Source: Tetrastigma voinierianum (taxonomy: Eukaryota > Streptophyta > Magnoliopsida > Vitales > Vitaceae). From it: 64,000 nt of DNA. The stretch lies in NCBI GenBank assembly GCA_016808115.1, contig JAEQBH010004676.1, forward strand, positions 1-64,000, read 5' to 3'. Positions within the stretch are counted from its first letter, which is position 1. Every line of letters begins with the position of its first letter. This document shows, piece by piece, positions 1 through 9,815 of the stretch. Both the position numbers and the translations under genes were made by a program. The notes below the pieces were generated by a model, which saw nothing but the letters and a program-made list of their open reading frames with translations, was not told where the DNA came from and did no database searches.

Positions 1-114
1 CCATGTAATCAAAATTAATTGAAGAAAATCGTATCTTTCATTGATCCACGAAACAACCTATTTATATCTGATGATCGAAATAAATAGGAAAGAATATGAA
101 GTTTCCTAACTCTA

Positions 115-358
115 CATGTTTCCTTTTCCCAACTAGTTTCTAATTCTACAATAGTAAAACAATAATGATTGTATCCATGTGTAGGAGATTATTAGAGACA
201 TTGTTGTAAAGTATCAACAACTATATATTATCTAGGTTAACTTACCTAAGATGGATATGGTAGCTCTCATGATTTAAGGATCTGATTTGGATCCTCTTTT
301 GTATATATACGTGACAGATTCTTAATAAAAGATGAAGAAAAACTTTCAGAAAGCTTCA
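115..358 (+). repeat. Copia-1 5' LTR (left edge uncertain)
   Basis: It matches the 3' LTR at 3897-4131 over the segment containing the TATA-like TGTATATATACGTGA (about 300) and the CTTCA terminus. The exact left end is unclear because the first 100 bases of the window do not align convincingly with the 3' copy. Confidence 0.75.
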
Positions 359-369
359 TGGTACAGAGC
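359..369 (+). other. Copia-1 primer-binding site (initiator Met tRNA type)
   Basis: TGGTACAGAGC directly follows the LTR terminus. It is the usual plant copia site TGGTATCAGAGC with one base missing. It would pair with the 3' end of initiator methionyl tRNA to prime minus-strand cDNA. Confidence 0.8.
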
Positions 370-596
370 TAGTATGATCTTGTCACCAACCTTTTTCTGC
401 TCCATCCTTTTATCCTCTTTTCCTTTGGACTTCATCTGTCCTCAATGGCTGAGCAGGCCTCTTCTATTAGTGGACCTCTTGCCACAACTCCTCCAGTCCA
501 GAATATTCAGGCCTCCACGAAGAATAGCCTTATCCCAATAACCAACCACAGGGAGTGTTGTTCAGCAAGGTGATTATCCAGTTGCTCTTCATGTTA

Positions 597-900
597 ATCA
601 AATACTTCCATCTTCTTGGATTGTGGATTCTAGGGCATCTGATCATATGACAGCTGATAGAACTTTGTTTTCATCCTATTATCAATATCGTGGTACTCTG
701 ACTGTTCGCATAGCAAATGACACTTGTTCCAAAGTGGATGGAATTGGCACTGTAAATTTATCCAGAACTTTAGCTCTCTAATATGTGTTGTTTGTTCTGA
801 ATTTGGATTGCAATTTGCTCTCTGTTAGCAAGTTGAATAGAGACTTGAACGTGAAACTAAGTTTTGCTGCCTCTTGAGTTTGTGCAAGATTATACCTTCT
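597..900 (+). pseudogene. Copia-1 protease remnant
   Basis: The translation contains WIVDSRASDHMT at 617-652, the copia aspartic protease active-site region. The family motif is DSGASDHMT, and here the glycine codon has become arginine (AGG at 632), which should abolish activity. Weak similarity continues to about 900 through stops, into the segment that normally leads to the integrase zinc-binding domain. No gag zinc knuckle is found upstream. Confidence 0.75.
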
Positions 901-1007
901 CAGAGTTAATAATCATCCAATAACTTCAGAGTGTAGAAATCTTGGAGTCAAGTCTCATTGTCAGTTTTGGTAGTTTTGAGTCATTTGATCATTCCAATCA
1001 AGTTAGT

Positions 1008-1712
1008 ACCATAATGATGTGGCACTACCATCTAGGTCATCAAACTTCTCATATCTTAGGCAGCTTATTTTACCATCATTATTTATCAATAAAATACAAA
1101 ATTATTTCAGTGCGATGTGCAATTATCCAAACATACAGCCATTACGCACCAGACCTCATACTCCCATCTCTACTCTTTTCTCTCATCCATGGGGATATTT
1201 GGGGACCCTCAAGATTTGAAAATATCACTGGGACACAATTGAGTTGGACATTTCTCATGAAAAACAAGTCTAAAACCAGTCAAATCTTCCAAACATTCCA
1301 TAAGATGATTCAAAATCAATTTCAAGCCAATAGTCAAGTTTTTAAAGCTAATAATGCCTGAGATTTCTTTAACTCCATACTCGGGTCATACTTCAATCTC
1401 ATGCAATTGTACATCAAAGCTCATGTGTGGACTTGACAAAATGGTGTGGCTGAACGCAAAAATCGCCACTTGCTTGAGGTGGCACATTCTCTATTATTCA
1501 CATCTCATGTTCCTAAAAATTTACGGGGAGAGGTTATCCTAACTGCAACCTATCTCATAAATCAAATATCTTCTCGAATCAAATTTAAGACATCATTGCA
1601 AGGGTTTCTCACTACTTATCCCAACTCACACCTTGTGTCCCAAATACCACTTAGAGTGTTTGGATGTACATCCGTGTCATACATTCCCAACACACCGAAA
1701 CAAACTTGATGC
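1008..1712 (+). pseudogene. Copia-1 integrase remnant
   Basis: The GAG-pre-integrase zinc region is visible as MWHYHLGHQ (about 1017), although the later cysteines are lost. The catalytic core follows with HGDIWGPS (about 1189-1212). Its last part reads AERKNRHLLEVAHSLL (about 1449) and the C-terminal flank RVFGCTSVSY (about 1648). Several frame changes separate these blocks and the middle catalytic aspartate segment is not readable. It would have inserted the cDNA into the genome. It is now a fossil. Confidence 0.85.
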
Positions 1713-2269
1713 CTAGGTCCACAAAGTGCATTTTCTAGGTTATTCACCGAACAAAAGGGATATAAATGTTGTGCCCCACATCACCAAGAAATTCTTTCAT
1801 TCCATAGATGTCTCACTTTCTTTGAAAACAAACCATATTATCCCAATAGTGCAATTCAGGGAGAGAAAAATGAGCAAGAGTCACAAAATTGGGATTGAAT
1901 ATCCCTCATTGACACTGCATCTGAAAGTCCAAGTCCTCCAAGTCCTATTCTCACTTTTGTTCCAGATTCAAGTCATCCAAGTCCATTGTCCAAACTCATT
2001 CCAAATCTCGAGTCAAGTGTTTCAAGTCCAACTTGTGTCCAAAATAAAGAACTCAAAGCTTTATTCTTTGAGAAAAAGGCAACCTGAAAGGCCCCAATCA
2101 ACCTGTACCAGCTCAGCAAATCCAAGAGTCCAACCTGAGCTCAGGTTCCCTGAACAAGCACAAGGTAAGGTTGAATTTGACTCTATTTCTGTGGCTTAAA
2201 ATGTGGGACTGAAATCAATCAAAATTGAATCCGCTCAGTTTCTGTGATAGAAAAAAAGGGGCTAAAATG

Positions 2270-3290
2270 TATCAAGACCTGGACCAGCTGATTGCATTAA
2301 GAAAGGGTATACGTTCTTGTACCCAACACCCACTCCACTGAAAATGCCTCAATGGAAAGCTGCCACCTTAGAAGAGTTAAGAACACTTGAGAAAAATGGG
2401 ACATGAACTCTTACTGATTTACCATCGGGAAAATGTACTATTGGATGTAAATGGATTTTCTCAATAATATAAAGCATATGGAAGTGTTGAGAGGTTTAAG
2501 GCGCGACTTGTGGCAAAGGGGTTTACTCAATCCTATGGGATTGATTATCAAGAAACTTTCGCCCCTGTTGCCAAACTAAACACTATTCATGTCCTTCTTT
2601 CTATTACAGTAAACTGAGATTGGTCATTGTTTCAACTACATGTGAAAAATGTGTTTCTAAATAGGGATCTTCCGTAAGAGGTGTACATGAATAAACCACC
2701 AGGGTTTGAAGACATTTGCTCAATAAAAGGTATGTAAACTTCAAAAATCTCTCTATGGCCAAATCTCTCTATGGCCTTAAAAAATCGCCTAAGGCCTGAA
2801 TTGAAAGATTTACAAGGGTTCTAAGACATGATGATGTTATACTGATGCTACAAATCACACTTTGTTTGTCAAACATTCAACTTCTAATAAGATCATTGTT
2901 TTAATAGTCTATGTGGATGATATAGTCCTCACTGGTAATTGTCAAGAAGAATGACTCATCTTAAACATCTTCTCTCAAGAGAATTTGAAATCAAACACTT
3001 GGGGCACCTAAAGTATTTTCTCGGGATGGAAGTGGCTAGATCAAGCAATGGTATTTCTATTTCTCAACGAAAGCACACCTTGGATCTCTTAAGAGAAACC
3101 GAAATGAGTGGATGCAAGCTAGCCAAAACACCTATGGACCCTAATACTAAACTTGGAAGTATTATCCAAGGAGAAGTTGTTGATCAAGATAGGTACGAAC
3201 AAATGGTAGGAAAGTTAATTTACTTAACCCACACTAGACCAGATATGTTTCGGTTGTTAAAGTTAGCCAATTCTGAACAAGCCCTCTAAG
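2270..3290 (+). pseudogene. Copia-1 reverse transcriptase remnant
   Basis: Copia RT blocks occur in order: GIDYQETFAPVAKL (about 2539-2580), a PPGFED block (about 2698), the catalytic YVDD at 2910-2921, then HLGHLKYFLGMEV and SQRKHTLDLL (2990-3090). The longest open stretch is 2939-3289. Frame is broken at several points, including by a 16-bp tandem duplication at 2745-2776 in the conserved SLYGLK region. The YVDD active site is still intact, but the protein cannot be made in one piece. Confidence 0.9.
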
Positions 3291-3384
3291 GAGCATATGG
3301 AAGTTGTGTATCATATACTTTGATACCTTAAAAATGATCCAAGTAAGAGACTCGTATTCAAAAAGACACTTCATAGGTTCATTG

Positions 3385-3860
3385 AAATTTATACAGATGT
3401 TAATTGGGCTAGTTCCCCTGTTGACCGAAGGTCAACTTCGAGGTATTGTTCATACAAATGGAGAAATTTGGTGACTTGGCGCAATAAGAAACAAGAAGTT
3501 GTTGCTCATAGTAGTGCTGAAGCAGAATTTCGGGCCTTAGCACATTGAGTTTGCAAAGGAATCTGGTTAAAGCGTTTGCTAAGCTTGCAAAGGAATCTGG
3601 TTAAAGCGTTTGCTGATTGAACTAAGGATTGAGACTAAAGGCCCTATAGAAGTTCTATGTGACAACCAATCTGTCATAGCAATTGCAAAAAATCCAGTGC
3701 ATCATGATAGGACTAAACATGTTGAAATAGACAGACATTTCATCAATGAGAAGATTGAAAAGGTGATCAACCTAAGACATGTTCATTCACAATAGCAAGT
3801 GGCAGATATCTTAACCAAGGCGCTACACCATCCTAATTTCTATGAGCTAAATTCAAAGTT
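3385..3860 (+). pseudogene. Copia-1 RNase H remnant
   Basis: The RNase H block begins with YTDVNWASS (about 3392), followed by SSAEAEFRALAH (about 3512) and CDNQSVIAIAKNPVHH (about 3658-3705), ending with a QVADILTKAL block (about 3796-3825). These contain the DEDD-type acidic positions of copia RNase H. A 34-bp tandem duplication (3551-3584 and 3585-3618) and an in-frame stop break it. It would normally remove the RNA strand of the RNA:DNA hybrid. Confidence 0.88.
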
Positions 3861-3896
3861 GGGAATAGCTAGCATATATCAGTCTGTTAGGGGAGG

Positions 3897-4131
3897 TAGA
3901 AACCTGCTTTCAGATAATTAGAATATTTGTTTCCTATAATATAATGATTAAACCCATGTGGTAGAATATTAGACATTGTTGTAAAGTATCAACAGCGTAT
4001 ATAGCCCAGAGGTCAACTTATCTAAGATGGATATGGTAGTTCCCATGATTTAAGGATCTAATTTGGATCCTGTTTTGTATATATACGTGACTGATTTTTA
4101 ATAAAAGATGAAAAACTTTCAGACAGCTTCA
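3897..4131 (+). repeat. Copia-1 3' LTR
   Basis: It follows a purine-rich tract (AGGGGAGG, 3889-3896) and ends in CTTCA at 4131. It shares the TGTATATATACGTGA block and the AATAAAAGATGA polyadenylation-like block with the 5' copy. The exact start is uncertain by about 12 bases because the polypurine tract and LTR start have mutated. Confidence 0.75.
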
Positions 4132-4160
4132 ATATATATATATGTGTGTGTGTGTGTGTG
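4132..4160. repeat. TA/TG dinucleotide microsatellite
   Basis: An (AT)n run passes into a (GT)n run immediately next to the 3' end of Copia-1. Confidence 0.95.
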
Positions 4161-4472
4161 GTTTTTAATAACAAAACAAGTTTCTAAAACAAAATTAACC
4201 TCCATAATCAACACAAAGTAGGGAGTATGACCAATAAAATCTCAATGTCATTAAGGCCATTATGAAATAATTGAAAATTTAAAAGGAATTTGACTTAAAA
4301 ACAAAGAATAACAACTTGTAGCTCAAATTTCAAATTTTAATACTTCCAAGTGTTTTTAAAAGGTGTATTTGTAAAATAAATAGTTTTCAGACTTTAATTG
4401 GCCTTCCTTTATTTTTCTAACAATTTAATCGAATTTTCATTTAATTTTCAAATGCTATCAATATAAATATAT
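4161..4472. other. AT-rich spacer between Copia-1 and Copia-2
   Basis: About 310 bp with long A/T runs. I see no exon, repeat terminus or conserved motif. It could be ceramide kinase intron sequence separating two retrotransposon insertions. Confidence 0.5.
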
Positions 4473-4803
4473 TGTGAAATGAGAGAAGAAAATAATGTTT
4501 TTCTTTATTGAATGGATAAACTACATAGTATAGAGACACCTATATATACACATCGGGAAGGCATAAAAAGGAAACAAATAAAGTATAAAAAGGAAGGAAA
4601 ATATATATACATATAAAGATATATTGTGAAATGAGAGAAGAAAAGAATGTTTTTCTTTATTGAATGGATAAATTACATAATATAGAGACACCTATATATA
4701 CACATCAGGAAGGCATAAAAGGAAACAAATAACAAAAATGAAGGAAAATAATGTACAAGAGTAAAGGAGATAAACTGTAGAATGACATCTTGCGATTCTC
4801 AAG
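4473..4803 (-). repeat. Copia-2 3' LTR with internal 152-bp tandem duplication
   Basis: Two head-to-tail copies start with TGTGAAATGAGAG at 4473 and at 4625. Both match the start of the 5' LTR at 10920. Only the second copy continues to the LTR terminus (GATTCTCAA at about 4794-4802), so one LTR contains a duplicated 152-bp segment. Confidence 0.85.
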
Positions 4804-4804
4804 A

Positions 4805-5200
4805 CTCTGCTTCGGAAAGATATGCACCAAGCTTGTTACAAATGTGATCGAATCTGACTCGGAGACTTAGTAAAATAACCGCTAGTCGGGTCACTCGAGT
4901 TGACGAAACTAGTAGTCATGCATCCTGAGCTAATCTTCTCTCCAATTACGATTACCACTTCACATAAGCCGGCCATCTCATGAAAGACTAGGTTAGAGGC
5001 AATGTGTAAGGCTGCATGGTTATCACACACAAGCATCATTTGTTCATCCTTCCCAAATATTAGCTCCTAAAGAAATTGTTTCAGCCATATGAGTTAACAA
5101 GTTACCAAAACCATAGCTCGATACTCAGCTTCAACACTAGACCTGGCCACTACATTCTGTTTCTTACTCTTCCAAGATATTAAGTTGCCTCCAATAAACA
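4805..5200 (-). pseudogene. Copia-2 RNase H remnant
   Basis: Read on the minus strand, CDNHAALHIASN (about 5023-4988) is the third acidic block of copia RNase H. The C-terminal block ends near 4810 with a CNKLGAYLSEAES-like tail just before the LTR, where copia polyproteins usually end. A degenerate SAEAEYRA-like region lies around 5100-5160. The frame is broken repeatedly. Confidence 0.8.
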
Positions 5201-6270
5201 CACAATATTATGAAATGGAGCGTCTGTCTACGGGCGAGCCTACCCCGTCTGCATCACAATATCCAACAACCTGGGTATGACCTATGTTTTCATATAACAC
5301 CCCTCAGCCCTCACACCTTGATAACTATAGGATACAGATCACGCATTCCTGGATCATCACATGGTGATCGTGAAGAACTTACTAACGACGCTCACAGGAA
5401 AGGAAATTCTGGTCAGGTGATGGTGAGGTAGTTCAAATCTCCCATCTGGGTCGCCGATATCTCCCCAGGATCTCGTAGGCCCCATCCGTGTACAAGCTTG
5501 ACATTCGGATCCACAAGATTCATGCGCTTACGTTTCCAAGATACCACTTCCTCCAATATATCCAAGACATACTTCCTCTGAGACATAACCACACCGGAAT
5601 TAAACTAAGCTATCTCAATTCCCATAAAGTACTTGAGTTTTCCCAAGTCTTTTGTCTGAAAGTGGTTGAAGAGATGTTGTTTAAGTTTCTGAATACCATC
5701 CTGATCTGCCTGTTATAACAATGTCGTCCACATAAACAATCAGATAGATGCACTCTCTTAAGGATGTATGATGATAGAAGACAAAGTGGTCTGATGTACT
5801 CCGAGTCATACCAAACTCCTATACCACGGAACTAAAGTGGCCAAATCAGGCTTAAGGGAACTACTTTAAGCCATATAAGGAACGACATAGCCTGCATACC
5901 AAACCAGACTCCCCTTGACCAACAAATCCAGGTAGTTGCTCCATATATACCTCCTTGGCGAGGTTGCCATGGAGAAAAGCATTCTTGATGTCTAATTGAT
6001 ACAACGGCTAAGATCTCATAACAGCCATAGAGAAGAGAAGACGCATGGAAGCCATCTTGGGAACAGGAGAAAAAATGTCATAGTAGTTGGAACCATATAT
6101 CTGAGTATACCCCTTGGCAACTAAATGAGCCTTAAGACGGTCCACTCGCCATCCGGACCAATCTTAACAGTATAAACCCACGGCAACCAACAGGAGACTT
6201 ACCAGCAGGTAAGGTGACTAGGTCCTATGTGTCAATAGAATGCAAAGCAGCCATTTCTTCAACCATTGCC
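5201..6270 (-). pseudogene. Copia-2 reverse transcriptase remnant
   Basis: The minus strand reads IYLIVYVDDIV, with the catalytic YVDD at 5723-5734, and upstream an AKEVYMEQLPGFVGQG block (about 5900-5960) that corresponds to the copia EVYMEQPPGF motif. Further upstream (about 6000-6200) are degenerate FLHGNL-like and W.V.K.K-type segments. No open frame is longer than about 70 codons. The location between RNase H and integrase agrees with Ty1/copia order. Confidence 0.82.
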
Positions 6271-6615
6271 TATTTTCAGCCTGGATAAGAGAGGGCCTCA
6301 TGCACAGTTTTACAAAGATAAACATAAGACAAGGTGGAAATAAAAGCAGAAAATGGTGAAGATAATATGATGGGGGTTATGAGAGGAATGAGTACCTTTC
6401 CAAACAGCAATGGTAAGATCAACGGGAGACAGCAAGACCGACGTCGTGGAGGAGGGCGCCATAGGAGCTTAGTCAACCGGAGGCCCGGTGTCAATACATG
6501 GGCAACAAGTATAAATCTGCAATGGTCGAGGTGGAGTAGCCGGAGTTACAGATGAGGTATCCTAGACGGGATAAAGAAGGGTAGAGATATGACATCAGAA
6601 TTGGGAGGATGGGTG
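6271..6615 (-). pseudogene. Copia-2 integrase-RT linker
   Basis: A low-conservation segment between the integrase C-terminus and RT on the minus strand. Short open frames occur on both strands, with no recognised domain. It matches the variable spacer that copia polyproteins carry here. The TRIM lies at its upstream end. Confidence 0.45.
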
Positions 6616-6620
6616 GTAGG

Positions 6621-6920
6621 TATTAAATGACCAACTCTCCTAAAAGCTAAAGCTTATAGGATTTGAGTTTGATATGAATATCATGCTTCTTCACACCCTC
6701 CCTCACGTGCGGCCCCATACCCGCAAGTAGAGAGTCAAACAAATCAAAAGAGTCCTACATGGACTTTCAAATAAACAAATGGGGAACAAATTGCAGAGAG
6801 GAGGTTCGAACCCATGACCTCTTGCCAAACCAAACTCTAATACCATGTTAAACGACCAACTCTCCTAAAAGCTCAAGCTTGTAGGATTTGGGTTTAATAT
6901 AAATATCATGCTTCTTCACA
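6621..6920 (-). mobile_element. TRIM (terminal-repeat retrotransposon in miniature)
   Basis: A 300-bp non-coding element with 75-bp terminal direct repeats (6621-6695 and 6846-6920) that match closely. On the minus strand the upstream LTR ends in TTTAACA and is followed by TGGTATTAGAG (primer-binding site, 6835-6845). A purine tract GTGAGGGAGGG (6696-6706 region) precedes the other LTR, which starts TGTGAAGAAG. The 5-bp duplication GTAGG is at 6616-6620 and 6921-6925. It encodes nothing and would need proteins from another element. A tRNA-like GGTTCGAACCC lies inside (6803-6813). Confidence 0.93.
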
Positions 6921-6925
6921 GTAGG

Positions 6926-7431
6926 AAACATAGAAGAGTTCTCAAAAAAGGTGACATTGGCAAAGACAAAGTATCGATGATATCCTCGTTAAAGTCGGGA
7001 ATAACCGAGGAGGACACACTTCGTGGCTTTGGCTGAGAGTTTGTCTTGTCCAGGAGTAAGAACATGGAAAAAACAGACACAACCAAAGACACGAGGGGGA
7101 AGGCAGAAGAGGGGTTGGTTTGGAAAAATGATGGAATAAGGGATTTGATCATGTAAGACAGATGATGGCATAAAATTAATCAAATAACAAGCGGCTAAGA
7201 TAGCATCCCCCCAAAAACCTTGAGGAACCTTATGATGGAGTAGAAGAGTGCGAGCGATTTCAACTAAATGACGGTTCTTACGCTCAACTACTCTATTCTG
7301 TTGAGGAGTGTAAGCACTGATGAAGAATCTCATGTGAGGATATAAAGAAGGAGAATGGTTCAGAAAGATATTCTTTGGCATTATCACTTCGTAGAATACG
7401 AATTGAAGTATTAAATTGAGTTCGATCTTTA
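6926..7431 (-). pseudogene. Copia-2 integrase, distal half
   Basis: The minus strand reads VERKNRHLVEIARTLLLHH (about 7285-7230), then QGFWGDAILAACYLIN and RVFGCVCFFHVL (about 7105-7065), ending in a TKCVLLGYS block near 6990. These are the C-terminal part of the copia integrase core and its GKGY-like flank. A segment with IRILRSDNAKEY in another frame (about 7415-7380) holds the middle catalytic aspartate. The frame changes once just downstream of the DNA-element insertion. Confidence 0.9.
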
Positions 7432-8746
7432 GAGCAACTTCAGCAGTGGAGCAAAACCAGGAGCAAAAGCTAAATATAGATCGAAGGGAAACCGCCTCCA
7501 ACAAATGAGCAAAACCAGAGCAGGGTCATGAACAAGGATCGCCTAAATGTGGGCAAATATAGTTTTCGATCATTGTTCACGCCAAAAATCTGGGAAAACC
7601 CAAACGACTTTCGCTTTATACCATTGAGGGTGGTAAAGAACTCGACCAAAACTCGGCACAAAGATTTTCTGCACGTAGATTCCCCCCGACATCATAAAGC
7701 ACACCCGTGAACCATTTTGAAATCCCAACAACTGAAACAAATTTCAATAAATAGAGAAGAACGAAAATGATTTTGAAATCGAGATTTTGCAGATCTGAGG
7801 GAAATCTCAAGAAACGACATGTAATCCAAGAAGAGGACGAAAGCCGCCCAACCTCTGCCGTCGCCGCCGCAGTCAAGTGTCGCGCAGCTCCTAACGCCAG
7901 ACGTCGCTCGCCGCCCACCGTCCGCCGGCCCATCGCCGCTGTCGACATCCAAATCCATCAAGCCACCGGTCGCCGCTATCTCCTACGCCATGTGAGATCT
8001 TCGATCCTAACGAAGCGCCGTCGCCAAAGGCTCCGGTTTCCTCCCCTCCCTTCCCCGTCGCGCAAACCAGAAACGACGAACAGGGAAGTAGTTTCTGGGC
8101 GGCGACGTAGGGAATGACGCCGTTTGAGAAAATCACGAAAACGACATCATTTCAGCGCCGTTACCAACCCAAAACGACGGCGCTTTGCGCCAGCTTTGTC
8201 CAAACGACGCTTGTTTGCATACAAAGTGCACTTCAAAAACACTGCAGCCAAACTTACCGCCGCTTTTGGCCTCAAAAATGACAAAACGATCTGGTTTCGA
8301 CCTAAACCCATTTTTTTGTCAAATAATAGCCTACAAATATTTTTATCAACTTCTAATTATTTTTAAAATTAATTAATATTTGTAACCAAAAAAATTTTAA
8401 ACTACAAAAATTATTAATTAAATATTTATATTTATATTTATTGATTTAATTAAATATTTATGGCCATTTTTATTTTTAATTGAATATTTATTTTTATTTA
8501 AATTTTAATTAAATATTTATTTATCTTTAAATCAAATTTATAAACAGATGGGAGCGATATAAATGAACGGGGCGGTACATGATGTAATTATTAAGGAAGA
8601 GAAAGGTAAAATCGGTCAGACAGATGGGATGAACTTGGGATGCTCATCGGCCGAGATGCCATTTAAACTTTAGCTAAATCTCAAAGAATCTCGAAAGAAA
8701 AAATAGCTTTAGATGCTTTTATTTTTGTTAATTGCTGGAGATGCTC
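7432..8746. mobile_element. PIF/Harbinger-like non-autonomous DNA transposon with captured-looking core
   Basis: A 1,315-bp insertion that splits the Copia-2 integrase. The left end reads GAGCAACTTCAGCAGT and the inverted right end GAGCATCTCCAGCAAT, 13 of 16 bases identical. TTA flanks both sides (7429-7431 and 8747-8749), the duplication typical of PIF/Harbinger and Tourist elements. The interior has no recognisable transposase. Its core (about 7780-8230) is much richer in G+C than the flanks and resembles plant 5' untranslated and first-exon sequence; the outer arms are AT-rich. This fits a Pack-type element that captured host sequence, but the source gene is not identified. Confidence 0.82.
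7780..8230. other. GC-rich genic-looking segment inside the DNA transposon
   Basis: It contains clustered CCGCC/CGCCG triplets, an ACGACGCCGTTT-type motif common in dicot 5' untranslated regions, and on the minus strand an intron-acceptor-like TTTGTTTCAG near 7730. Open frames of 80-116 codons exist on both strands because of the base composition. None matches a family I recognise, so I do not call a protein. Confidence 0.45.
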
Positions 8747-8749
8747 TTA

Positions 8750-9455
8750 GCAGGGAACTTCTGGAACATAGAGAATAACTTAGCTCGAGTTTTCATTAAA
8801 AATAGCTAAGTACAACGAGAATAATCATCTATAAAAGTGACAAAGTACAAAAACCCAAAGGTAGACTCAATCTGGGAAGGACCCCAAACATCAATGTGGA
8901 CAAGCTCGAAATGAGACTTTGTCCGTTGATCTAGGCACCTGGGGAATGGGACACGAGTATGTTTCCCAAGCCGACATGACTCACACTCAATTAAGGACAA
9001 ACTAGAAAAACGAGGAACAATTTTCCGAAACTTGGAAATATTCGAATTACCAAGGCAACTGTGAATAAGGAGAGGAGTATCCATGGAAGTGCAAGCAATG
9101 GAAGATGAAGGCAAGTGGAGATGAAAGAGGCCCTGAAACTCACATCCTATGCCAATCATTCTCCCCGTACTCCAGTCCTGCAATGTGACACCATTATCAA
9201 AAAAGGTAATCAAACAATTAAGGTATCGAGTCAAATTACTGATAGAAATCATATTAAAAGGACAATCAGGAACATAAAGGATAGAAGTAAGGGGTACAGA
9301 AGGAAGGGGACATACCGAACCAATTCCTTTAGCCATTGTTTGAGACCCATTAGCTAAAGTAATCATGGGTAGAGGTGATGTAATAGTAAGGGAAGAAAAA
9401 AGATTCTTATTACCAGAGAGATGATCAGAGGCTCTAGAATCGAGAATCCATGGAC
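8750..9455 (-). pseudogene. Copia-2 protease and proximal integrase
   Basis: At the upstream end the minus strand reads PWILDSRASDHLSGN (about 9455-9410), the copia protease active site with glycine replaced by arginine. One open frame from 9366 to 8806 then continues LYVPDCPFNMISISNLT, a GAG-pre-integrase segment with CESCRLGKH (the second zinc-ligand pair), HIDVWGPS and VTFIDDYSRCT, which contains the first integrase catalytic aspartate. The frame ends at a stop replacing the usual tryptophan after SRCT. The rest of the integrase lies beyond the DNA transposon, at 6990-7430. Confidence 0.92.
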
Positions 9456-9815
9456 CAGATGAATGTGAAAGGCGGGGCAGAGCAGATACGGCCTAGGCAA
9501 ATGCATCTAAATGGATGCAAATTTTGCTACCTGAGTGAGGTGAATGTACTCCTTATACTTGTTGGGCCTAAGAGTAACTCCCGAAGGTGGGGATGTTCTC
9601 CCTTTGACAACCATAGAGGAGAAAGCAATCAAATAAACTTCTGAATCAACAAAAAAGGTTACCAAGAGTGACCACAGAGTCTATGTAGGTGTTGAGAATC
9701 ACAACACTATGACTAATGACTAGAGATGGCACAAAATGAGCGCACGTGGTCAAGTATGACAAAAGAGAGTAAACTCACATCTACAAAGCCAAACTGAAGA
9801 ACTGCATGATACAAG
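9456..9815 (-). pseudogene. Copia-2 gag C-terminal remnant
   Basis: The minus strand has a LRPNKYKEYIHLTQVAKFAS-like stretch (about 9570-9510), which resembles the gag-protease spacer of plant copia elements. The rest up to 9815 is degenerate, and no CCHC knuckle was found. The plus-strand copia remnant begins immediately beyond. Confidence 0.55.

Larger units (their letters stand above)
100..4131 (+). mobile_element. Copia-1, decayed Ty1/copia LTR retrotransposon
   Basis: A copia element read left to right: a 5' LTR ending at 358, a Met-initiator-type primer-binding site at 359, then remnants of protease, integrase, reverse transcriptase and RNase H in the order PR-INT-RT-RH that defines Ty1/copia, and a 3' LTR ending at 4131. 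The LTRs share a recognisable block (5' about 190-358, 3' about 3960-4131) with scattered substitutions and indels. The gag region is essentially missing, because protease begins about 240 bp after the primer-binding site. All domains carry stops and frameshifts, so it is not autonomous. The left boundary of the 5' LTR cannot be fixed because the upstream target duplication is not visible. Confidence 0.9.

Noticed and set aside
6803..6813. GGTTCGAACCC as a tRNA or SINE promoter
   Set aside because: It lies inside the TRIM, with no A box at proper distance, no tRNA fold and no SINE tail. The LTRs and duplication explain the element.
7767..8136. GC-rich open frames of 80-116 codons in the DNA transposon as a gene
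   Set aside because: Frames overlap on both strands because of base composition, and none matches a family I know. I describe the segment as possibly captured DNA without assigning a protein.
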